The notes beneath the pieces are model-generated. The model searched no databases. It had not been told where the DNA came from and saw nothing but the letters and a program-made list of their open reading frames with translations. A stretch of DNA of 64,000 bases from contig NZ_LODW01000041.1 in NCBI RefSeq assembly GCF_002914525.1, positions 62,001 to 126,000 of the forward strand, given 5' to 3'. Of this stretch, positions 16,513 to 26,497 are shown piece by piece; within the stretch, counting starts at the first letter, position 1; each line of letters begins with the position of its first letter. Source of the DNA: Rhizobium hidalgonense. GTDB lineage: Bacteria > Pseudomonadota > Alphaproteobacteria > Rhizobiales > Rhizobiaceae. Both the position numbers and the translations under genes were made by a program.

Positions 16513-17901
16513 ATGGCCGACATACAACCGGTTCTTTCGCGTGCGGACGAGAATCTTTCATCGAGCCTCGAAAAACTGTTCGAACTGCTGCGCATCCAGT
16601 CGATTTCCACCGATCCCGCCTACAAAGCCGAATGCCGCAAGGCCGCCGAATGGCTCGTCGCCTATCTCCAGACGCTCGGCTTCGAAGCCTCCGTTCGCGA
16701 CACGCCAGGCCATCCGATGGTCGTCGCCCACCATGCCGGCGCGTCCGTTGAAGCGCCGCACGTTCTGTTCTATGGCCATTACGACGTCCAGCCGGTCGAC
16801 CCGATCGAGCTTTGGGAAAACGACCCCTTCGAGCCGTCGATCAAGGATGTCGGCGACGGCCGCAAGATCCTGACCGGCCGCGGCACCTCCGACGATAAGG
16901 GCCAGTTGATGACCTTCGTCGAAGCCTGCCGCGCCTATAAGGAAATCAATGGCGCGCTTCCCTGCCGGATCACCATCCTTTTCGAGGGCGAGGAGGAATC
17001 CGGCTCGCCGTCGCTGAAGCCCTTCCTCGAAGCCAATGCCGCCGAGCTCAAGGCCGATTATGCGCTGGTCTGCGATACCGGCATGTGGGACCGCGACACG
17101 CCAGCGATCGCCGCAGCGCTGCGCGGCCTCGTCGGTGAAGAAGTCACCGTGACCGCCGCCGACCGCGACCTGCATTCCGGCCTCTTCGGAGGAGCTGCGG
17201 CCAATCCGATCCACATCCTCGTCGAGGCTCTCGCCGGCCTGCATGACGAGACCGGCCGCGTCACGCTCGACGGCTTCTACAACGGCGTTGAGGAAACTCC
17301 CGACAATATCAAGGCGTCATGGGAGACGTTGGGGAAGACCGCCGAGAGTTTCCTCGGCGACGTCGGCCTGTCCATTCCCTCCGGCGAAAAGGGCCGCTCG
17401 GTGCTGGAACTCACCTGGGCGCGGCCGACCGCCGAGGTCAACGGCATCTGGGGCGGATATACCGGCGAAGGCTTCAAGACGGTGATCGCCGCCAAGGCTT
17501 CGGCGAAGGTTTCGTTCCGGCTTGTCGGCACCCAGGATCCGGCCGCCATTCGCGAGGCTTTCCGCAGCTATATCAGCGCGAGAATTCCTGCCGATTGCTC
17601 GGTCGAGTTCCATCCGCATGGCGGCTCGCCGGCGATCCACCTCTACTATGATTCGCCGGTTCTGACCAAGGCGAAGACCGCGCTTTCCGACGAGTGGCCG
17701 AAACCCGCGATCGTCATCGGCATGGGTGGCTCGATCCCGATCGTCGGCGATTTCCAGAAGATGCTCGGCATGGAATCGCTGCTCGTCGGCTTCGGCCTCG
17801 CCGACGACCGCATCCATTCGCCGAACGAGAAATACGAGCTTGTCTCCTATCACAAGGGTATCCGCTCCTGGGTGCGGATTCTGCAGGCGCTTGCCGGCTG
17901 A
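16513..17901 (+). CDS. M20-family metallopeptidase (dipeptidase-like)
   Basis: Zinc-dependent M20 peptidase of 462 residues, probably a cytoplasmic dipeptidase. Metal-site motifs are present: His88 and Asp90 in YGHYDVQPVDP, the Glu pair in LFEGEEESGS near residues 157-163, and a later Asp in CDTGMWD. A dimerisation domain insert follows (HSGLFGGAAANP). The frame is open from 16411, but ATG at 16513 has AGGAG nine bases upstream and gives the family N-terminus. No signal peptide is seen. A hairpin terminator follows directly. The exact substrate (dipeptide versus N-acyl amino acid) cannot be read from sequence. Confidence 0.92.
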   Translation: MADIQPVLSRADENLSSSLEKLFELLRIQSISTDPAYKAECRKAAEWLVAYLQTLGFEASVRDTPGHPMVVAHHAGASVEAPHVLFYGHYDVQPVDPIELWENDPFEPSIKDVGDGRKILTGRGTSDDKGQLMTFVEACRAYKEINGALPCRITILFEGEEESGSPSLKPFLEANAAELKADYALVCDTGMWDRDTPAIAAALRGLVGEEVTVTAADRDLHSGLFGGAAANPIHILVEALAGLHDETGRVTLDGFYNGVEETPDNIKASWETLGKTAESFLGDVGLSIPSGEKGRSVLELTWARPTAEVNGIWGGYTGEGFKTVIAAKASAKVSFRLVGTQDPAAIREAFRSYISARIPADCSVEFHPHGGSPAIHLYYDSPVLTKAKTALSDEWPKPAIVIGMGGSIPIVGDFQKMLGMESLLVGFGLADDRIHSPNEKYELVSYHKGIRSWVRILQALAG

Positions 17902-17911
17902 AGTGCAACAA

Positions 17912-17935
17912 AAAGGCCGGTTGAAACCGGCCTTT
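17912..17935 (+). terminator. Hairpin terminator after the M20 peptidase
   Basis: AAAGGCCGGTT (17912-17922) pairs with AACCGGCCTTT (17925-17935), ten bases after the stop. The short T-run lies at the base of the stem, so it may work in both directions. Confidence 0.75.
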
Positions 17936-18011
17936 CGTCATCCGCTCGCTCAGTGCCAGTTCATCCGTGGTCAAGGAGAAGCGGATATTGCAGTCAGACT
18001 GCCTCCGAAAG

Positions 18012-18028
18012 GTTAACGAATCGTTAAC
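18012..18028. promoter_or_regulatory. CtrA box overlapping a CcrM GANTC site
   Basis: GTTAACGA-A-TCGTTAAC is a perfect palindrome. It contains TTAA-N7-TTAAC, the full CtrA consensus, and the N7 holds GAATC, a CcrM methylation site. The nearest downstream gene starts at 18263. Functional control is inference from the consensus. Confidence 0.6.
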
Positions 18029-18262
18029 GGCACTCGGAGCGCACGGGCTTACCTGATATCCAAAGCGTAGCACCACTTCGGCAGAAATTTCCCCGTTCAA
18101 GCTACGTTCATGGCGGGCTGCGTATAAGCCGTTGAAAGACAAGGTGAATGATAACGCTCTCGCGAGGGCGGGCGGTCGTTTCACCTTTCCTTTCAGACCG
18201 CAGATGCCGGGCAAGTGCAGCCTGGCGCTGCCTCGAAATGCGCCTACGAGGAGTGAGAAAGC

Positions 18263-18970
18263 GTGAAAAATCTGTTTGCTAAAATCGCCGCCGCCGGCCT
18301 CTTCATGCTGGCGCCTGTGATCGCGCAGGCTGCCGAAGGCTATTCGACGGCGAACGTCAACATGCGCGCCGGCCCAAGCACCCGATATCCCGCCGTCGCG
18401 GTCATACCTGCAGGCTCTTCCGTCGAGATCCGCGGGTGCCTTTCCGACCTCAATTGGTGCGACGTAGAGTTCTACGGTGGCCGCGGCTGGGTCTCCGGCC
18501 AATATGTGCAGGTCCTCTATCAGCAGCGCCGCATCTATGTCGGTCCGCAATATTACCGTCCGCTCGGCATTCCGGTCATTCGCTTCAGCGTCGACAATTA
18601 CTGGGATCGTTACTACCGCAACCGCGATTTCTATCGCGAGCGCGATCGCTGGAGCCGCGGCCCGGACTACTATTATCGCGACCGCGACAATCGGGACCGT
18701 GACAATCGCGATCGGGATTGGCGGGATCGCGATCAAGACGGCCGGGACCTCGATCGGAACTGGCGCGACAGGGATCGCAACCGGGACGGCGACAGAGATT
18801 CGCGCAATCGGGATCGCGACTGGCGCAATCGGGATCGCGACGGGCGCGATCGAGATCGCGACCAGGACGGGCGCAACGACAATCGACGAGACGACCGGAG
18901 AGATGGGGATCGCAGGCCTGATCGAAGGGATTTCGATTGCCGGCCCGGCGATCCCTCCTGCAACCAATGA
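18263..18970 (+). CDS. Secreted SH3-domain protein with Arg/Asp-rich low-complexity tail
   Basis: A 235-residue exported protein: signal peptide with cleavage near AQA-AEG (about residue 24), then a bacterial SH3 domain (about 28-90: VNMRAGPSTRYPAVAVIP and GWVSGQYV) likely to bind cell wall peptides. A Tyr-rich linker follows, then about 110 residues of RD, NRD and WRDRD repeats, ending with two Cys (DCRPGDPSCNQ). The GTG start follows AGGAG. The tail is encoded by degenerate tandem codons, so the opposite strand is also open over this stretch; that reverse frame is an artefact. The specific role is unknown. Confidence 0.85.
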   Translation: MKNLFAKIAAAGLFMLAPVIAQAAEGYSTANVNMRAGPSTRYPAVAVIPAGSSVEIRGCLSDLNWCDVEFYGGRGWVSGQYVQVLYQQRRIYVGPQYYRPLGIPVIRFSVDNYWDRYYRNRDFYRERDRWSRGPDYYYRDRDNRDRDNRDRDWRDRDQDGRDLDRNWRDRDRNRDGDRDSRNRDRDWRNRDRDGRDRDRDQDGRNDNRRDDRRDGDRRPDRRDFDCRPGDPSCNQ

Positions 18971-19030
18971 GCTATAAGGTGGCGGCGCCTTCCCCTTCCG
19001 GGGCCTGACTGCCACCGGCGGACAGCCAAG

Positions 19031-19135
19031 AAAAAGCCCGGCGCTCCCATGAGGGATGCACCGGGCCTGATGTCGATCGGCGCGTGTTGAGGGGAGACGG
19101 CCGATCTTGCGCGAGACGTGAGGGGTTGTCCCGCT
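19031..19135 (-). ncRNA. Candidate small RNA with intrinsic terminator and EcfG/RpoE2-like promoter
   Basis: On the minus strand a terminator stem (GCCCGG/CCGGGC, + coordinates 19036-19066, inner TCCC/GGGA) is followed by TTTTT, yet no minus-strand gene lies upstream for it to end. A second hairpin GATCGGC/GCCGATC (19075-19106) has a loop with CTCCCCTC, and a CCCCTC occurs near the 5' end, all anti-Shine-Dalgarno-like. The predicted RNA is about 100 bases. I do not recognise the family. The alternative is that the stem serves the plus-strand SH3 gene, but it has no T-run in that direction. Confidence 0.55.
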
Positions 19136-19137
19136 TC

Positions 19138-19168
19138 ATTATAAACAATCGTGAAGCTTATTGGTTCC
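19138..19168 (-). promoter_or_regulatory. Promoter elements of the minus-strand sRNA candidate
   Basis: On the minus strand, GGAAC (19168-19164) is followed after 16 bases by TGTT (19147-19144), close to the alphaproteobacterial general-stress sigma EcfG consensus GGAAC-N16/17-CGTT. A perfect TATAAT lies at 19143-19138 but lacks a good -35 at the right spacing. Either could drive the RNA. Confidence 0.45.
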
Positions 19169-19327
19169 GTCGGTCGGATAGAAGATGCGCGGCGCCGGTT
19201 TCCGCCCTAAAATGCGATCCTCGACAATTTGATGTGAAAGCATCGTGATGCCCTTGTGCTGCGGGATTCTTTATTGCACTTTCGTGACGTTGCGGATCGA
19301 TTTTATCCGTTCGAGGCTGGACCCCAA

Positions 19328-19549
19328 ATGACGCAAGACTACCTGGCTTTCCCAAGGCTTTTCGGCGCTCGGTCAGTCACTATCGATGTTACCGTCTGGC
19401 ATAAACACAATTCATTCCTTCCCGTGCGGCTTACCGATGGGGCGCGCCTCAATCCTTCCGGCCAGATCTGGCGCCGCTTTCATCTGGGCGAGTGGGAATA
19501 TAAGCAGGACCCGGAAACGCTCGACGATTACGAGGCCCGCCAGTTCTGA
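19328..19549 (+). CDS. Small hypothetical protein
   Basis: A 73-residue ORF starting MTQDYLAFPR and ending DDYEARQF. The amphipathic, folded-looking composition (Trp, Tyr, Asp/Glu) and C/G-rich third positions support a real gene. I do not recognise the family; no signal peptide, membrane segment or Cys motif is present. The start is uncertain: the frame is open from 19256, and the ATG at 19328 has only a distant GAGG. The predicted minus-strand sRNA lies upstream of it in the opposite direction. Confidence 0.5.
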   Translation: MTQDYLAFPRLFGARSVTIDVTVWHKHNSFLPVRLTDGARLNPSGQIWRRFHLGEWEYKQDPETLDDYEARQF

Positions 19550-19581
19550 GCGCACCCGGCGCGCCGCTATGCTTTCCATTG

Positions 19582-19596
19582 TTAACACCCCGTTAA
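19582..19596. promoter_or_regulatory. CtrA-type box upstream of the class A PBP gene
   Basis: TTAA-CACCCCG-TTAA matches the CtrA consensus TTAA-N7-TTAA. It lies about 205 bases before the PBP start, with a RIME element in between. Cell-cycle control of a peptidoglycan synthase is plausible, but the site could occur by chance. Confidence 0.45.
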
Positions 19597-19636
19597 ATCG
19601 CCGCATTTACAGTTCAGTCGGGTGATCACGGCGCGC

Positions 19637-19742
19637 CTGCTGCACAATTCCCTAGACCGGAATCGGTTTAAGGATGAAATTGTGCAGCAGTCCAATGAGC
19701 TACAGCGTCCTTTGCGCGTCTTAAAGAAGCGCGACACTGTAG
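19637..19742. repeat. RIME1-type rhizobial intergenic palindromic element
   Basis: Two adjacent palindromes. The first has perfect 13-base arms beginning CTGCTGCACAATT (19637-19649 and 19678-19690); the second runs from CTACAG (19700) to CTGTAG (19742) with the CGTCCTTTGCGCGTC core. This two-palindrome layout of about 106 bases is that of the Rhizobium-specific intergenic mosaic element RIME1. A half-copy occurs at 36628-36669. Confidence 0.75.
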
Positions 19743-19800
19743 AAGCGCAGTTGGGCGAAGCCGGGCTTCGCGATCGAACATGGGGTGTGACCGGTCGGCG

Positions 19801-22137
19801 ATGGCAGGCAGAGGCAGATCAGGCGACAGAATCGAACCGTCCTTCAGCGGCCGCCCGGCGCGCGACGATGGCGCGTTTTTCCTCGATGCCGATGACCGCA
19901 TTGCCGGAAGCCGATCCACGCTGCGCGGCGGCTCAAAACCGCCGCCGCGCCCCGCCCCCCGGCGGCGGCGCGAGCCGCGAGAGCGCGAAGGCGGCGGCCT
20001 TTTCGGTTTTCTCCGCCGCGTGATCTACTGGTGCGTCGTACTGTTCATCTGGGCCGGCATCGGCATTGCCGGGCTCGTGGTCTATTATGGCTCACGCATG
20101 CCAAGCGCCAGCACATGGGCAATCCCGGAACGGCCGCCGAACGTCAAGATCACCGCCGTCGACGGCAGCGTCATTGCCAATCGCGGCGCCACCGGCGGCG
20201 AGGCGTTGTCGCTCGAAAATATGTCGCCCTATATTCCGGAAGCCGTCATCGCCATCGAGGATCGGCGTTTCTATTCGCATTTCGGCGTCGATCCGCTCGG
20301 CCTCGGCCGGGCTGTGGTGACCAACTTCACGGCTGGCCACATGGTGCAAGGTGGCTCGACATTGACGCAGCAGCTTGCCAAGAACCTCTTTCTCTCTCCC
20401 GAACGAACGCTGGAACGCAAGGTGCAGGAGGTGCTGCTCTCGCTGTGGCTGGAGCAGAAATACACCAAGGACCAGATCCTTGCGATGTACCTCAACCGGG
20501 TGTTCTTCGGGTCGAACGCCTATGGCGTCGAGGCGGCGTCACGTCGCTATTTCAACAAATCGGCGCGTGACGTGAACCTTGGCGAAGCCGCGGTGCTGGC
20601 CGGCCTGCTCAAGGCGCCGTCGCGGCTTTCGCCGGCCCGCGACGCCGACGCCGCCAATGCGCGCGCCCAGCTCGTGCTTGCGGCTATGCGCGAGCAGGGC
20701 TTCATCACCGATTCCGAGGTCAAGACCGCGATGTCGCAGACCCCGGCTTCGGCCAAGAGCTATTGGTCCGGCGCCGGGCACTATGTCGCCGACATGGTGA
20801 TGGACGAGCTGCCGGGCCTGATCGGTGATGTCAAGGAAGACGTCATCGTCGATACGACCATCGACAAATCGCTGGAAAAGAAGGCCGAGCAATCGCTGGT
20901 CGACGTGCTCGACAAGGAGGGCGGAAAGCTCGATGCCTCGCAGGCCGCCCTCGTCTCGATCGACGGTACCGGTGCGATCCGGGCGCTCGTCGGCGGCAGG
21001 GATTATGCGACGAGCCAGTTCAACCGCGCCGTCAAGGCCAAACGCCAGCCAGGCTCCTCTTTCAAGCCCTTTGTCTATGCGGCAGCCCTCGAAAGGGGGC
21101 TGACGCCTTTTTCGGTGTTCAATGACGCGCCGATCCGGATCGGCGACTGGACGCCCGAAAATTACGAGAAGAAATACAATGGCGAAGTGACGCTGGCGAC
21201 CGCGCTTGCCAAATCGCTGAACACGGTGGCCGCCCAGTTGGTGATGTATGACGGGCCGGATCAGGTGATCAAACTTGCCCACCGGCTCGGCATCGAAAGC
21301 GAGCTGCAGCCGAACGCCTCGATTGCGCTCGGCACTTCGGAAGTGTCGCTGATGGAACTCACCGCCTCCTATGCCGCCTTCATGAATGGCGGCTATAAGG
21401 CGACGCCGCACGTCATTCGGCGGGTGACGACCGCCGAAGGCAAGGTTCTCTACGAAAATACCTATGACAGCCCGCCACGCGTGCTGTCCGAGCAGATCGC
21501 CGCCGAGATGGACACTATGATGATGGGCGTCATCGACAACGGCACCGGCAAGAGCGCCAAGCTCCCCGGCTGGCAGGCGGCCGGAAAGACCGGCACGACG
21601 CAGAATTCCCGCGACGCGCTGTTCGTCGGTTTCACCAGCAACCTCACCACCGGCGTCTGGTTCGGCAATGACGACGGCAAGCCGATGAAGAAGGTCACCG
21701 GCGGCGGCCTTCCGGCCAAAGCCTGGAAAGAATTCATGATCGCCGCCCACAAGGGTCTTTCGCCGGCGCCGCTGTTCGGCAACGGCCAGTTGATCGGCGA
21801 TCCGAACAATGGTCAGCCGATGGCGCAGACAGCTTCTGGTAATGGACAAGCGAGCAGCGGGCAACCGATGACGGCCGAGGCGCCGCCTTCGACGATCGGC
21901 GGCATCATTTCCGGCGTCTTCGGCGGCGACGACAGTGCCAACCGCTATCCGCAGGCGCCCGTTCGGCAACAGAATGTGAGCTCCGGCAACGGGCCGGTTC
22001 CTCCCGCCGACGTTGCCGAAGGCGGTGGCTCCGGCTACGACGGCATGGTGCCGCCCGGCGATGTCGGGGCGCCACAGTCGACGTCCTCAGTCCAGCCGCG
22101 GCGCACCACCCTGCTCGATCTGATCATGGGCCAGTGA
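19801..22137 (+). CDS. Class A penicillin-binding protein (PBP1A family)
   Basis: Bifunctional peptidoglycan synthase of 778 residues. A basic, Pro-rich cytoplasmic tail (about 1-70) precedes one membrane anchor (about 72-95). The glycosyltransferase-51 domain carries EDRRFYSHFGVD near residues 152-163 with its catalytic Glu, then GGSTLTQQLAKN. The transpeptidase domain has SxxK in GSSFKPF near 420, SLN near 472 and KTGTTQ near 596. The C-terminal 100 residues are Gln/Gly/Pro-rich and disordered. ATG at 19801 was chosen; an in-frame ATG lies at 19780, and neither has a strong ribosome site. The upstream CtrA box hints at cell-cycle control. Confidence 0.94.
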   Translation: MAGRGRSGDRIEPSFSGRPARDDGAFFLDADDRIAGSRSTLRGGSKPPPRPAPRRRREPREREGGGLFGFLRRVIYWCVVLFIWAGIGIAGLVVYYGSRMPSASTWAIPERPPNVKITAVDGSVIANRGATGGEALSLENMSPYIPEAVIAIEDRRFYSHFGVDPLGLGRAVVTNFTAGHMVQGGSTLTQQLAKNLFLSPERTLERKVQEVLLSLWLEQKYTKDQILAMYLNRVFFGSNAYGVEAASRRYFNKSARDVNLGEAAVLAGLLKAPSRLSPARDADAANARAQLVLAAMREQGFITDSEVKTAMSQTPASAKSYWSGAGHYVADMVMDELPGLIGDVKEDVIVDTTIDKSLEKKAEQSLVDVLDKEGGKLDASQAALVSIDGTGAIRALVGGRDYATSQFNRAVKAKRQPGSSFKPFVYAAALERGLTPFSVFNDAPIRIGDWTPENYEKKYNGEVTLATALAKSLNTVAAQLVMYDGPDQVIKLAHRLGIESELQPNASIALGTSEVSLMELTASYAAFMNGGYKATPHVIRRVTTAEGKVLYENTYDSPPRVLSEQIAAEMDTMMMGVIDNGTGKSAKLPGWQAAGKTGTTQNSRDALFVGFTSNLTTGVWFGNDDGKPMKKVTGGGLPAKAWKEFMIAAHKGLSPAPLFGNGQLIGDPNNGQPMAQTASGNGQASSGQPMTAEAPPSTIGGIISGVFGGDDSANRYPQAPVRQQNVSSGNGPVPPADVAEGGGSGYDGMVPPGDVGAPQSTSSVQPRRTTLLDLIMGQ

Positions 22138-22276
22138 GATCTTTTGCTGCATGGCCGGCACAAGCCGGAGGGCTTAGAAATCGGACGCTTTGCGGACGGC
22201 GGGCGGCAGCTTTCGTGATGACTGCAAAAATTGAATGCAACACATTCGTTTTGCTGGATTCCGGGCCATTTCTCGC

Positions 22277-22308
22277 CTTGCAGTCCAGAAAACCGCTCCT
22301 TATATACG
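22277..22308 (+). promoter_or_regulatory. Sigma-32 (RpoH) heat-shock promoter of dnaK
   Basis: CTTG (22277-22280), 18 bases, then CTTATATACG (22299-22308) fits the alphaproteobacterial RpoH consensus CTTG-N17/18-CYTATNTNNG at every defined base. It lies about 110 bases before the dnaK start. Confidence 0.8.
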
Positions 22309-22418
22309 CCGCATCACCGCAATCACGATTGCGTAATCTTAAGTAGACCCATCCCGTAAGGGGCTGTCACGGAATGCCTTCCCGGGGTTCAGACAGCTTG
22401 CTTCAAGGAGAGAATGAC

Positions 22419-24338
<1,920 letters not shown>

Positions 24339-24423
24339 TCCGCGACGGCGTGGTTATGCTTCAACATCTGATCCGGCTGCTCACCATGGCAGCCGGAAAT
24401 CCATTTCCGGGGTTTAATCCTTA

Positions 24424-25554
24424 ATGGCAAAAGCGGACTTTTACGAAACTCTGGGTGTAGCCAAGACGGCGGACGAGAAAGAGCTGAAAAGCGCCTTCCG
24501 CAAACTGGCAATGAAATACCATCCGGACAAGAACCCGGATGACAAGGACGCCGAACGCAAGTTCAAGGAAATCAACGAAGCCTACGAGATGCTCAAGGAC
24601 CCGCAGAAACGGGCGGCCTATGATCGCTACGGCCATGCGGCCTTCGAGCATGGCGGCATGGGCGGCGGTGGCGGCGGCGGCTTTGCCGGCGGCGGCTTCT
24701 CCGACATCTTCGAGGATATCTTCGGTGAGATGATGGGTGGCGGGCGGGCGCGCCAGCGCTCGTCGGGCGGCCGCGAACGCGGCGCCGATCTTCGCTACAA
24801 TATGGAAATTACGCTGGAAGAGGCGTTCTCCGGCAAGACGGCGCAGATCCGCGTTCCCACTTCGATCACTTGCGATGTCTGTTCGGGTTCGGGCGCCAAG
24901 CCCGGCACCCAGCCGAAGAATTGCGGCACCTGCCAGGGATCGGGGCGCGTGCGCGCGGCACAGGGCTTCTTCTCGATCGAGCGGACCTGCCCGACCTGCC
25001 ACGGCCGCGGCCAGATCATTCCCGATCCCTGCCCGAAGTGCCACGGCCAGGGCCGGGTAACGGAAGAGCGTTCGCTCTCGGTCAATATCCCCGCTGGCAT
25101 CGAGGACGGCACACGCATCCGCCTGCAGGGCGAAGGCGAAGCCGGCGCCCGTGGCGGGCCGGCAGGCGACCTCTATATCTTCCTGTCGGTGAAGCCGCAT
25201 GAATTCTATCAGCGCGACGGGGCCGATCTCTATTGCGCCGTGCCGATCTCAATGACGACGGCCGCCCTGGGCGGCACTTTCGACGTGGCGACGCTCGACG
25301 GCACCAAATCGCGCGTCAGCGTGCCCGAGGGCACGCAGGCCGGCAAACAGTTCCGCCTCAAGAGCAAGGGCATGCCGGTGCTGCGTTCGGCGCAGACGGG
25401 CGACCTCTACATCCAGATCCAGATCGAGACGCCGCAAAAGCTCACCAAGCGCCAGCGCGAGTTGCTGCAGGAATTCGAACAGCTGTCCTCCAAGGAGAAC
25501 AATCCCGAATCGACGGGCTTCTTTGCCCGGATGAAGGAATTCTTCGAAGGCTGA
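24424..25554 (+). CDS. dnaJ: Chaperone protein DnaJ (Hsp40)
   Basis: Co-chaperone that stimulates DnaK ATP hydrolysis and delivers substrates. The 376-residue product has the J domain (about 1-70) with HPD in KYHPDKNP, a Gly-rich segment (about 76-95), and the zinc-finger domain with four CxxCxGxG repeats ([32 protein letters not shown], about 150-215), then the C-terminal substrate domain. All type I DnaJ elements are present. It is co-directional with dnaK and ends at a strong terminator. Confidence 0.99.
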   Translation: MAKADFYETLGVAKTADEKELKSAFRKLAMKYHPDKNPDDKDAERKFKEINEAYEMLKDPQKRAAYDRYGHAAFEHGGMGGGGGGGFAGGGFSDIFEDIFGEMMGGGRARQRSSGGRERGADLRYNMEITLEEAFSGKTAQIRVPTSITCDVCSGSGAKPGTQPKNCGTCQGSGRVRAAQGFFSIERTCPTCHGRGQIIPDPCPKCHGQGRVTEERSLSVNIPAGIEDGTRIRLQGEGEAGARGGPAGDLYIFLSVKPHEFYQRDGADLYCAVPISMTTAALGGTFDVATLDGTKSRVSVPEGTQAGKQFRLKSKGMPVLRSAQTGDLYIQIQIETPQKLTKRQRELLQEFEQLSSKENNPESTGFFARMKEFFEG

Positions 25555-25885
25555 GCCGCGTTCGACAGGTCCATCTCGAAAGCCGGGGGCGGAAACGTCT
25601 CCGGCTTTTTTGTTTCCGCGCGCCCGACGCTTCTGGAATTGTCCCGATCTGCAACATCGGCCGTTCATGCTGGGCGACATGTCCGGATTTGGCACGTCGC
25701 CCAGGCGGAACAAGACTTGCGTTAACGCCGCCAGATGATGGCGCTTGCAAGTTTTCGAAATGAATTCAGTCTCTGCCGTCAGCGCATAACCCGAAATCGG
25801 AACCGATATCCGGCAAGGACTATGCGGATTCAAAATGATAGAGCGTCCTCAGACGCGCGGGACAACCAAACCAAGGGTATCTGCC
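25555..25885. other. Intergenic region dnaJ to small ORF
   Basis: The 331 bases hold the dnaJ terminator (25579-25611) and a second 9-bp stem CTGGGCGAC/GTCGCCCAG (25670-25704, loop of 17 bases) without a T-run. I see no coding signal; a promoter for the following small ORF is presumably here but not recognisable. Confidence 0.5.
25579..25611 (+). terminator. Intrinsic terminator of dnaK-dnaJ
   Basis: AAAGCCGG (25579-25586) pairs with CCGGCTTT (25601-25608) over a 14-base loop, continuing into TTTTTT, 25 bases after the dnaJ stop. Confidence 0.9.
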
Positions 25886-26086
25886 ATGGCGCCAGCCTTT
25901 TCCTCTCAGTCCGAAGACGTCGACGTTCTCGCCGGCGCCATCTATACATGGTGCGCTGAACGCAACATCAAGCTTCGCAGTCAGCAGGGGCTTTCCATCG
26001 CCAGTATCGCGATCGACCTCTATCACGCCGGCCACCAGACGCAGGATGATCTGCTGATGGCACTGCACGAATGCGAGATCCACTAA
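25886..26086 (+). CDS. Small hypothetical protein
   Basis: A 66-residue ORF starting MAPAFSSQSEDVDVL, with a helical, mixed-charge sequence including AIYTWCAERN and IAIDLYHAGH. The frame extends upstream to 25835, but ATG at 25886 has AAGGG eight bases before it. Composition looks coding and it has the feel of a conserved rhizobial small protein, but I cannot name a family. There is no signal peptide or membrane helix. It converges with the XRE regulator gene 45 bases downstream. Confidence 0.6.
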   Translation: MAPAFSSQSEDVDVLAGAIYTWCAERNIKLRSQQGLSIASIAIDLYHAGHQTQDDLLMALHECEIH

Positions 26087-26131
26087 AATGTCAGCGTTGA
26101 GACCACGAGCAAGCACGCTATCCCGGCGAGA

Positions 26132-26497
26132 TCAGGCGGCGCTTTCGGTCGTTTCGCCACTCATGATCGTAACGATGGTTTTGACCGCTTCCTTGCCTGC
26201 CGGTGAATTCAGTCTGTCGTAGCTCAATGCAAGCGCATAGGCGTCGGGGCTGAGTTCGATACGGCCGCCGAATTGCGAAATGCCGGCTCCCTCGAAAAGA
26301 GCAGCGATATCGACATCGAGAAAAACTGCGATCTGATGCAGCTTGCTGGCGGAAACGCGGTTCGCGCCTTTTTCGTATTTCTGAATCTGCTGGAATGTCA
26401 GTCCGAGTGCTTCGCCAAGCTCGAGCTGGGAAACACGGCGAAGGGCGCGAAACTGTCTTACGTTGCGACCAACGATAATATCAACCGGATCTGGCAC
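26132..26497 (-). CDS. XRE-family transcriptional regulator
   Basis: A 121-residue cI/XRE-type DNA-binding protein. The N-terminal helix-turn-helix covers about residues 8-65, with SQLELGEALGLTFQQ and IQKYEKGANRV as the recognition region, followed by VSASKLHQIAVFLDVDI typical of the fold. The C-terminal 50 residues are a short regulatory or dimerisation tail ending in GETTESAA. It resembles the small rhizobial XRE regulators of the PraR type, but I would not assign the name. Promoter and operator should lie in the 363 bases between it and recF. Confidence 0.88.
   Translation of the reverse strand: MPDPVDIIVGRNVRQFRALRRVSQLELGEALGLTFQQIQKYEKGANRVSASKLHQIAVFLDVDIAALFEGAGISQFGGRIELSPDAYALALSYDRLNSPAGKEAVKTIVTIMSGETTESAA

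Larger units (their letters stand above)
17902..18262. other. Intergenic region with terminator and CtrA-type box
   Basis: The 361 bases between the M20 peptidase and the SH3 protein contain the peptidase terminator (17912-17935) and a palindromic CtrA/CcrM-type site (18012-18028), which should control the SH3 gene. I see no ORF or RNA structure worth calling in the rest. Confidence 0.6.
18971..19327. other. Intergenic region containing a minus-strand sRNA candidate
   Basis: The 357 bases hold a long imperfect stem soon after the SH3 gene (GGTGGC at 18978-18983 with GCCACC further on, no T-run), then a minus-strand terminator, hairpins and promoter elements that together look like an independent small transcript (19031-19135). 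The remainder up to 19327 shows nothing I can support. Confidence 0.5.

Noticed and set aside
17714..19015. 433-codon minus-strand frame opposite the M20 peptidase end and the Arg/Asp-rich tail
   Set aside because: The repeated GATCG-type codons keep the reverse frame open. Its Ile/Val/Pro repeat is an artefact of the same DNA repeat.
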